Source: Candidatus Streptomyces philanthi (GTDB lineage: Bacteria; Actinomycetota; Actinomycetes; Streptomycetales; Streptomycetaceae). From it: DNA of 64,000 nt. The DNA is taken from assembly GCA_018114805.1 (NCBI GenBank), contig CP073042.1, positions 6,121,501 to 6,185,500 on the forward strand, in the 5' to 3' direction. The translations under genes and the position numbers were made by a program. Below, piece after piece: positions 57,918-64,000 of the stretch (its first letter is position 1; each line of letters opens with the position of its first letter). The notes below the pieces were generated by a model. That model saw only the letters and a program-made list of their open reading frames with translations. It had not been told where the DNA came from and searched no databases.

Positions 57918-60038
57918 ATGGCGGACACCAGGCTCATCCAGGGCCGGTACCAGCTTCTCGACATCATCGGGCGGGGCGGCATGGCCGAAGTGTGGCGGGC
58001 CCGTGACACCTCGCTCGGCCGCCTCGTCGCCGTCAAGTGCCTCAAGCCGAAAGGCCCCCAGCACGACGCCTCCTACCTGAGAGTGCTGCGCGAACGCTTC
58101 CGCCGCGAGGCGCGGGTGGCCGCCGCGCTCCAGCACCGCGGGGTGACCGTGGTGCACGACTTCGGCGAGTACGAGGGCATCCTCTACCTCGTGATGGAGC
58201 TGCTCGAAGGGCGCAACCTCAGCCAGCTCCTGGACGACAGCCAGCCGCACCCGCTGCCCGTGGCCGACACGGTGGACATCGCCGAGCAGGTCAGCGACGC
58301 CCTGGCCTACACCCACCGGCAGGGCATCGTGCACCGCGACCTGAAGCCCGCCAACATCATGCGGCTGACCGACGGCACGGTGAAGATCTGCGACTTCGGC
58401 ATCGCGCGCCTCGGCCACGACATCGGCTTCACCTCCCGGCTGACCGGCACCGGCATCGCCATGGGCACCCCGCACTACATGTCGCCCGAGCAGATCGCCG
58501 GCGGCCTGGTAGACCACCGCAGCGACCTGTACTCGCTCGGCTGCGTGCTCTACGAACTGGCCACCGGAGTCCCGCCGTTCGACCACGACGACGCCTGGGC
58601 CGTGCTCGTCGGCCACCGCGACACCCCGCCACAGCCGCCGCGCGTCCACTGGCCTGAACTGCCCACGCCGTTCGCGGACGTCGTCCTGGACCTGCTGGCC
58701 AAGGACCCGGAGCGGCGCCCGGACGACGCGGCCACGCTCGCCACCCGCATCGCCGTCAGCCGCGCCAGGATGACGGCGGCCGGCCAACCGCCCCCCGCCG
58801 TCCGTGTCGCCGCCGGCCCGGCCACCGCCCCGGCCGTCGACCCCGACCTGCCGCGGTGGGCGCGCCACATCACCACCGGCACCAAGGCCATGGGCAGCGG
58901 CACGGTCGTCGAACAACCACTGGACCGCACCGCGGGACTCACCGGCGCGTGGACCGGCCCCCACGCCGACCTGTTCGAGACTCCGCCCGGCCCCGAACCG
59001 AAGCGCCCCACCCCGCCCCCGGGCGTGCTCGGCCGACTCGCCATCCGCCACCACGCCGGGCTCAGCTTCGCCCGCCTCGGTCGCTGGGAGGACGCGGCCG
59101 AGGTGCACCGCGCGGTGGCCGCCGAGCGAGAGCGGGTGCTCGGCCCCGACCACCCGGACACGCTGGCTAGCCGGTATGAGATCGCGTTCACGCTCAGCCG
59201 GCTCGGGCAGCCGGCCCAGGCGCTGCGCGAGTACGGGCGGGTGGCCGAGGGCCGCGACCGCGTCCTCGGCCCGGACCACCCCGAGACCCTCGCGGCCCGC
59301 CAGGAGAGCGCGTACGTGCTCAGTCAGCTCGGCCGCCACCAGGAGGCGCACGAGGTGTACGGCGTCATGCTCGCCGCACGCGAGCGCGTCATGGGCCCCG
59401 AACACCCCGACACCCTGCGCTGTCGGCACAACCTGGCCTTCAACCTCAGCCGCCTCGGCCGCCTGGAGGAGTCGTACCGCATGGCGCGGGAGGTGGCCGA
59501 CGCCCGGACCAGGGTGCTCGGCGCCCTGCACCCGGACACCCTCGTCACCCGGTACGAGGTGGCCTACGCGCTCGGCCAACTCGGCCGCTCCGACGAGGCC
59601 CTACGTGCCTACCGCGAGGTGGCCGCCGCCCGCGAGGAGGCGCTCGGCGCCGACCACCCGGACACCCTGGCTGCCCGCTACGAGGTGGGCATCAGCCTCG
59701 GCCGGCTGGGCCGCAGCGAAGAGGCCCTCGCGCTCTACCAGGCCCTGACCGCCGACCGGGCGCGGGTGTACGGCGCCGACGACCCGGAGACCCTGCGCGC
59801 CCGACACGGCCTCGGCGTCAACCTCGGCCGCCTCGGGCGCTGGGAGCAGGCGCTGGCCGAGGCCCGCGACGTGTGCGCCGTCCGCGAGCGCGTCCTCGGC
59901 CGCGACCACCCGGACACCCTGGCCAGCCGCAACGACGAGGCCCAGTGCCTGGAGCGGCTCGGCCGCCACGAGGCGGCGGTCGCCGTCTACCGTCAGGCGG
60001 CCGCCCTGCACCACGGCGAGCCCCCGCGCGACGGCTAG
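57918..60038 (+). CDS. Ser/Thr protein kinase with C-terminal TPR repeats
   Basis: This is an intact 706-residue protein. The Hanks-type kinase domain spans about residues 8-275: P-loop IGRGGMAEVW, VAVKCL Lys, catalytic HRDLKPANI near residue 137, DFG near 158 and GTPHYMSPEQ. A Pro-rich linker of about 90 residues follows, then about eight repeats of roughly 42 residues, each with an LGxDHPDTL-like motif and RYE/LG helices, typical of kinesin-light-chain-like TPRs. There is no membrane segment and no PASTA domain, so it is probably cytosolic and recruits partners through the TPR array. It is divergent from the rsb operon, which makes a stress link plausible but unproven. Confidence 0.93.
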   Translation: MADTRLIQGRYQLLDIIGRGGMAEVWRARDTSLGRLVAVKCLKPKGPQHDASYLRVLRERFRREARVAAALQHRGVTVVHDFGEYEGILYLVMELLEGRNLSQLLDDSQPHPLPVADTVDIAEQVSDALAYTHRQGIVHRDLKPANIMRLTDGTVKICDFGIARLGHDIGFTSRLTGTGIAMGTPHYMSPEQIAGGLVDHRSDLYSLGCVLYELATGVPPFDHDDAWAVLVGHRDTPPQPPRVHWPELPTPFADVVLDLLAKDPERRPDDAATLATRIAVSRARMTAAGQPPPAVRVAAGPATAPAVDPDLPRWARHITTGTKAMGSGTVVEQPLDRTAGLTGAWTGPHADLFETPPGPEPKRPTPPPGVLGRLAIRHHAGLSFARLGRWEDAAEVHRAVAAERERVLGPDHPDTLASRYEIAFTLSRLGQPAQALREYGRVAEGRDRVLGPDHPETLAARQESAYVLSQLGRHQEAHEVYGVMLAARERVMGPEHPDTLRCRHNLAFNLSRLGRLEESYRMAREVADARTRVLGALHPDTLVTRYEVAYALGQLGRSDEALRAYREVAAAREEALGADHPDTLAARYEVGISLGRLGRSEEALALYQALTADRARVYGADDPETLRARHGLGVNLGRLGRWEQALAEARDVCAVRERVLGRDHPDTLASRNDEAQCLERLGRHEAAVAVYRQAAALHHGEPPRDG

Positions 60039-60108
60039 CGGGGGTGCGGTCGCGCGGCGCCTATGGTGAGCTGCACCACACGACCGTCAGTGACGAGGGG
60101 TGAAGGCG

Positions 60109-60600
60109 ATGCCGATTGAGGGTGAGTACGCACCGCATCCGGTGCGGTGGGGGCGCGAACAGGTCGAGTTGTACGAGAGCTCGGGCGGCACGCGGGGCGC
60201 GACGCTGTGGGACACGGGCCTCCCCGTCGTCATCCTCACGACGCGCGGCGCCCGGAGCGGCAGGATCCGCAAGATCCCGCTGATGCGCGTGGAGCACGAG
60301 GGGCGGTACGCGGCCGTGGCCTCGAACGGCGGCTCCCCGCGCCACCCGTTGTGCTACGCCAACGTCACCTCCGACCCGCGCGTGGAACTCCAGGACGGTG
60401 CCGCCCGCCGGGACATGACGGCCCGTGAGGTCACCGGGGACGAGAAGGCCGCGTGGTAGGAGCGGGCGGTCGCCGTGTACCCGCCGTACGCCGAGTACCA
60501 GGAGAAGACCGACCGCGTGATCCCCGTCCTCGTGCTGGAGCCCACGCCCACGCCCGCGTCCGGGTCGGCCGACGCGCCAGCAGCGGGGGCTGGGAGCTGA
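60109..60600 (+). CDS. F420H2-dependent (Ddn-like) oxidoreductase, one in-frame stop
   Basis: This belongs to the split-barrel nitroreductase family that uses deazaflavin F420 (DUF385/Ddn). Motifs are TRGARSGRIRKIPLMRVEHEG, seen as ARSGRIRKIPLM, then RYAAVASNGGSPRHPLCYANV, seen as SNGGSPRHPLCY, and the C-terminal VYPPYAEYQEKTDR followed by IPVLVLEP. A TAG at 60457-60459 stands at a position where relatives have Trp (AAW-W-ERAVAVYPPY), and the frame continues cleanly. The ATG at 60109 follows GAGGGG at 8 nt. The substrate is unknown. Confidence 0.85.
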
Positions 60601-60608
60601 CGGGCGCG

Positions 60609-61303
60609 GTGCGCGCCGTGCTCCGCTCCCGTGCGGCGGCGTTCGACGCCCTCACCGCGGTCGCGCTCGCCACCGCACCGGGGGCGGCGACGGCCGTGCC
60701 GGCGTACGACCGTCGCCCAACGTCCTCACCGCGTAAGGTAGTTGTCGCCGACGCCACGGGGTGGACCGCGTCGGCCGGGACCGGGGTGCGTGGCGCGCTG
60801 CGACCGCTGGCCGAGCTGTCGGCGCGGCGGCTGCGGACCGCCGACCTGGTGGCCGCCGCGAAGTGGGGGGCCGGGCACCCCAATGACGACGTCGACGACC
60901 CGGGGCGCGAACGACAGGTCCTGGCGGCCGTCGCCCGGCAGGCGGGGGAGATCGGTGGCGACCCGGTGGCGACGGTCGCCGTCTTCCGCGACCAGATCGA
61001 GGCGAACAAGCTCGTCCAGCGCGCGCTGCACCGCCGGTGGCGCGCCGCGCCGGCCTCGGCGCCGACCGAACGCCCCGACCTGGCCCGGGTCCGGGCCGAG
61101 ATCGACCGGATCAACGGCGGCCTCGTCCGCGCCATCGCCGCCTCCGAGCCCGCCCGCACCGCCCCGCTGTGCCCCGTCGCGCTGCTGTCCGAGGCCGCCC
61201 GCGCTCCGGGACCAGGCGCTGGACGGGCCCGCACTGCATGGCCCTCGCACGCGGCCTGCGCTCGGTGTGCGCACCACCACCCCTCGCCCTGGTCGGACGC
61301 TAG
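60609..61303 (+). CDS. Secreted chorismate mutase (AroQ-gamma type), one frameshift
   Basis: This is an all-helical chorismate mutase with a signal-peptide-like N-terminus (AAAFDALTAVALATAPGAA). Active-site landmarks are LAELSARRLRTADLVAAAKW, DPGRERQVL and the catalytic helix FRDQIEANKLVQRAL. Then APTERPDLARVRAEIDRING, seen as PTERPDLARV, completes the fold. It converts chorismate to prephenate outside the cytoplasmic membrane; the role of exported forms is unclear. An indel near 61195 shifts the C-terminus; the repaired frame reads ALARGLRSVCAPPP and ends at 61303. The GTG start at 60609 is inferred from the signal peptide. Confidence 0.85.
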
Positions 61304-61540
61304 CCCTGTCTCCCGGTAGCCGGGACGCGTTGCGTCGGGCTGTCGGTCGTCGCCTGGCCATCACGCCCTCGTCGCCGTTCGGTCACTGGTCCTCCCCCTT
61401 TCCGCGCACCTTCCGTATGTCTCGTACGGGCGTGCGACTGCTCCTCCCGATGCGGTTGGGCATCTTCCGTAGCGACCTGTCCCGTGGCCCCGACCGGTGG
61501 ATAGGCTGACTACGGATGACGAACCGGGAGGAGCACGGAC

Positions 61541-61780
61541 GTGGCCGACAGCACCACTGAACACACACTGGCGGGCGGCAAGAAGCCGCAACTCCACCTC
61601 AGCGACGCGAAGTGGCAGTCGAGCAGCCAGGGATCGGGTGACGTCCAGATCGCCTTCGTCGAGGGGTACATCGCGATGCGGGACGGCCGTCACCCGGAGG
61701 GCCCCGCGCTGATCTTCACCCCTGCCGAGTGGCGCGCCTTCGTACTCGGCGCGCGTGACGGCGAGTTCGACCTGACCTGA
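61541..61780 (+). CDS. DUF397 protein
   Basis: This is an intact 79-residue protein with the DUF397 pattern: KWQSSSQGSG, then VEGYIAMRDGRHPEGPALIF, then FTPAEWRAFVLGARDGEFD. DUF397 genes are abundant in Streptomyces and usually sit beside an XRE-type regulator (as in the BldB/WhiJ group). No such regulator is adjacent here, so this is an orphan copy. The GTG start at 61541 follows GGGAGGAG. The exact function is unknown. Confidence 0.9.
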   Translation: MADSTTEHTLAGGKKPQLHLSDAKWQSSSQGSGDVQIAFVEGYIAMRDGRHPEGPALIFTPAEWRAFVLGARDGEFDLT

Positions 61781-61855
61781 CGCGGGTCGGCCACCCGCCG
61801 TGGCCCACCGCCGGGCCTCGCAGGACACCCCGCCCGGCGCCGCGCGGTCGGCAGG

Positions 61856-61903
61856 GCCCACGAGCTGCCCGGGCCGCGCCAGCGGCCCGGGCAGCTCGTG
61901 GGC
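61856..61903. terminator. Very strong hairpin terminator
   Basis: Perfect 22-bp arms at 61856-61877 and 61882-61903 enclose a 4-nt loop. The hairpin lies 76 bp downstream of the DUF397 stop and upstream of the GNAT gene, so it should stop transcription from the DUF397 side and insulate the next gene. Confidence 0.75.
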
Positions 61904-61971
61904 GTTCGCCTCAGCCCGTGTGGCCCGCACCGCCGCCACCTGTCTGCGCCGCCCGTCTAGGGTGCCCCCCC

Positions 61972-62517
61972 ATGACCGTGCCCACGCCCTGGCCCGCCGC
62001 GGCCCCGCTGACGACGCCACGCCTGTGCCTGGAGCCGCTGCGCCGCGTGCACGCGCGCGAGGCGGTGGGCGTCTTCGACGACGTCCGGCTGCACACCTGG
62101 ACCGGCGGGGCGCCCAGCTCGCTCGCGCCGCTCGAAGCCCGGTACGCCCGCCAGGAGGCGGGCCGGTCGCCGGACGGCACCCAGGGGTGGCTGAACTGGA
62201 TGCTGCGCCGGGTCGAGGACGGGCAGGTGGTCGGCACCGCCCAGGCCACACTGCGCCGCCCGGGCGCGGGAGGACTGGAGGCGTCGCTCGCGGGTGGTCG
62301 GCATCCCCTACCAGGGCAGCGGCTACGCGCGCGAGGGGGCGCTGGCGATGGCGGGTTGGCTGCGCGCCCAGGAGGTGACCAGGCTGGTCGCGCACATCCA
62401 CCCGCGGCACGACGCGTCCATGGCCGTCGCGCGGGCGCTCGGCCTGACCGCGTCCGACGAGGTAGTGGACGGCGAGATCCGCTGGAGTACCGCCGTCGGG
62501 CCGCGCGCCACTCCTGA
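61972..62517 (+). CDS. GNAT-family N-acetyltransferase, frameshifted
   Basis: This is a RimJ/RimL-like acetyltransferase. N-terminal LTTPRLCLEPLRRVHAREAV is followed by VVGTAQATLRR, and the acetyl-CoA pyrophosphate loop reads IPYQGSGYAREGALAMAGWL, in which QGSGYA is the QxxGxG/A motif. Next comes AHIHPRHDASMAVARALGL. One indel near 62285 separates the halves. The end is approximate, because the C-terminal frame runs on past the usual length. The substrate is unknown. Confidence 0.72.
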   Translation: MTVPTPWPAAAPLTTPRLCLEPLRRVHAREAVGVFDDVRLHTWTGGAPSSLAPLEARYARQEAGRSPDGTQGWLNWMLRRVEDGQVVGTAQATLRRPGAGGLEASLAGGRHPLPGQRLRARGGAGDGGLAARPGGDQAGRAHPPAARRVHGRRAGARPDRVRRGSGRRDPLEYRRRAARHS

Positions 62518-62730
62518 GCCCCTGAGTCTCCGAGCCCGTCGGGTCGGGTGCCGGTACCGCTGCCGGGGAGCCCGCCCTCGCTGGCGGCCAGCTTTCGGCA
62601 CCACCGGTTCTTCTGTAGTCGTGGATAAATTAACCCGGGCTTTCGATCTTCGAAGACCGTGGCCTGGGGATGGCCCTGAGCGACTCCCCGGGCGTCGCAC
62701 ACCCTCCCTCCGGGCACGTACCATCGCGGC

Positions 62731-63228
62731 ATGTCGTTTCTCCGCCGCCGCAGCGCCGCCACGCCGATAGGTCCGGACTTCGATGTCCTCGCCATGGACC
62801 CGGGGGACTGGCCCGGCGACCTGGGTGCCGGGCTGCTGCCCGCGCCGGACGGTAGCTGTCAGGGCGTGTTCCTGCGGTACGACCTGTTCGGCGGACGCGG
62901 GCCCGCCATGATCATCGGCAACTTGCCGGCCGGCTCGCCCGTCCGTGAGGTGGGCGAGGGCGTGCCCTTCGAGGTGACCCAGCTCCTCGACGCCCTGGGC
63001 AACGACGAGCCCGTGCAGGTCGTCTCGTCCGAGGACAGCCCCGTGATGCACGAGGACAACCTGCTGATCGTCCGCCGCATCAAGCTCTCCGAGAGCCGGG
63101 TCTCCTGCGTGCAGTTCGACCGCAGCGACGGCGTCCTGGTTACCATCGCGAGCTGGGACCGGCCCATCACCGACGACCTCTACCGGCTCTTGAAGCCGCT
63201 GCCGGCGGAACTCTTCCAGCAGGGCTGA
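62731..63228 (+). CDS. Conserved hypothetical protein
   Basis: This is an intact 165-residue protein with good actinobacterial codon bias. The sequence alternates predicted beta-strands (GVFLRYDLFGGRGPAMII, VQVVSSEDSP, NLLIVRRIKL, VSCVQFDRSDGVLVTIAS) with acidic turns. There is no signal peptide, membrane helix or catalytic motif that I recognise. The family appears conserved in Streptomyces, but I cannot name a function. The ATG at 62731 is the first in frame. It is convergent with the amidase gene across a terminator. Confidence 0.75.
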   Translation: MSFLRRRSAATPIGPDFDVLAMDPGDWPGDLGAGLLPAPDGSCQGVFLRYDLFGGRGPAMIIGNLPAGSPVREVGEGVPFEVTQLLDALGNDEPVQVVSSEDSPVMHEDNLLIVRRIKLSESRVSCVQFDRSDGVLVTIASWDRPITDDLYRLLKPLPAELFQQG

Positions 63229-63285
63229 CGACAGGCGCGCCACGACCGGGCGAGCCCTGGACGGCGCACCCCGCGGCACCCGACG

Positions 63286-63308
63286 AGGCCCCGGCGCACC
63301 GGGGGCCT
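63286..63308. terminator. Terminator hairpin between convergent genes
   Basis: AGGCCCCGG at 63286-63294 pairs with CCGGGGGCCT at 63299-63308 with one bulged G around the loop CGCA. It lies between the stops at 63228 and 63331. Confidence 0.6.
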
Positions 63309-63330
63309 TCGCCTGTCCCCTCCCGTCCGG

Positions 63331-64000
63331 CTACCGGACCGAGGGCCGCACCGTCACGTCTGCCGCCCGCACGAACGCCACCCGGTGCTCGAACTGGATC
63401 TGGTAGTACGTCTCCTCGCCGCGCACCACCTTGTGCCCGGCCGGGTCGAAGGTCGTCGCCCACAGGTACTCGCCCGGGGTGCGCAGCCCCACCGCGTACC
63501 GCTGGCCCGCCTTCAGCGCGTACGGCAGCGGCGACACCGCCTGCACCGGCACGCCCTGCGGATAGGCCGCCGGCTCCGGGTAGGCCCTGCCGTAGACCGG
63601 CACCTCGCTCCTGCCGGGCCGTGGCATCACCACCCAACCGGCGGCGTGCACGGCTGTCGGCCGCTGAGCGGGGTTGTGGAACCACGCGCGCTGGCCCAAG
63701 CTACCAGATCGCCGTCCAGTCGCCCTCGCGCCCGGCCACCGCGTACCGCTGACCGGTGGAGGCGCGGGCGCCGGTGTCGTTGCCCCCGGTCGTCGCCGGC
63801 GACCCGTCCGGGCGCAGCCTTACGTCCGAGACCAGCAGCGCGTCCGCGCGCGGCGCGGTGTGCAGCCGCACGGCGCCGGAGCCGTGCGGCGCCGTGCGGC
63901 TGGCCCGGCTTCCCGCAGTCGGTGTAGTCCGGCCGGTGCCGGTCGTAGTCCGGGCGGATGGTGACCAGCCCGCCGTCGGGCCCCGCCGTCTGCCGGAGCG
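63331..64000 (-). CDS. N-acetylmuramoyl-L-alanine amidase-like protein, C-terminal part, disrupted
   Basis: Only the C-terminal, SH3-like repeat region is inside the window; the catalytic domain lies beyond the right edge. Visible segments are RPDYDRHRPDYTDCG, VRLHTAPRADALLVSDVRL, NDTGARASTGQRYAVAGREG, then AWFHNPAQRPTAVHAAGWVV and AGQRYAVGLRTPGEYLWATT. This pattern is familiar from the tail of secreted Streptomyces amidase (peptidoglycan-recognition) proteins. A TAG plus one extra base near 63695-63702 falls in DWTAIW-YLGQRAW, and another indel lies near 63890. The assignment rests on these tail motifs alone. Confidence 0.6.

Overview
The window is very GC-rich actinobacterial DNA, and almost certainly from Streptomyces or a close relative. 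The evidence is strong third-position GC, GTG starts, ATGA/GTGA overlaps, DmdR/IdeR-type iron boxes, and Streptomyces-typical families (DUF6643, DUF397, MEDS-STAS, RsbRST, secreted chorismate mutase). No rRNA, tRNA, CRISPR array or intact transposase was seen.

Left flank (1-8.9 kb): an anti-sigma-type ATPase (partial) and a MEDS-STAS protein, a MOSC protein, a DUF6643 protein, a two-domain TerD protein, an HpnB-like glycosyltransferase, a glutamate-racemase-like enzyme, a small membrane protein, an O-antigen-ligase-like membrane protein, and a NUDIX gene cut off in mid-domain.

Centre (9.1-48.3 kb): a nonribosomal siderophore cluster related to coelichelin-type systems. A divergent promoter region with an iron box separates an L-ornithine N5-monooxygenase from a hydroxyornithine formyltransferase and two FecCD-type permeases. 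A second iron box precedes mbtH, which is translationally coupled to a Tat-exported multicopper oxidase. Two giant NRPS genes (about 17 and 13 kb) and an ABC exporter follow. The NRPSs read C-A-T / C-A-T / C-A-T / C-(A deleted)-T / C-A-T-E and C-A-T-E / C-A-T / C-A-T-E / C(truncated). My hand-read A-domain codes suggest Gly-Gly-Thr-?-(Ser-group, D)-(unassigned, D)-Gly-(Ser, D)-... . I match this to no siderophore I know. The permeases have no ATPase or binding protein beside them, and I see no thioesterase or 2,3-dihydroxybenzoate genes.

Right flank (48.4-64 kb): a VOC protein; a dhaKLM dihydroxyacetone phosphotransferase operon; a PP2C phosphatase and MarR regulator pair; a stressosome-type operon (rsbR-rsbS-rsbT, then an ATPase-PP2C fusion and a second PP2C protein); a TPR-bearing Ser/Thr kinase; an F420-type oxidoreductase; a secreted chorismate mutase; DUF397, GNAT and hypothetical proteins; and the C-terminal part of an amidase-like protein.

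Reading caution: many genes, including ordinary housekeeping ones, carry single-base frameshifts, in-frame stops (about 14) or perfect 21-25 bp tandem duplications. The lesions are spread over the whole window, so unpolished sequence is the likeliest cause. Broken genes are therefore annotated over their full reconstructed spans, with the break positions given.
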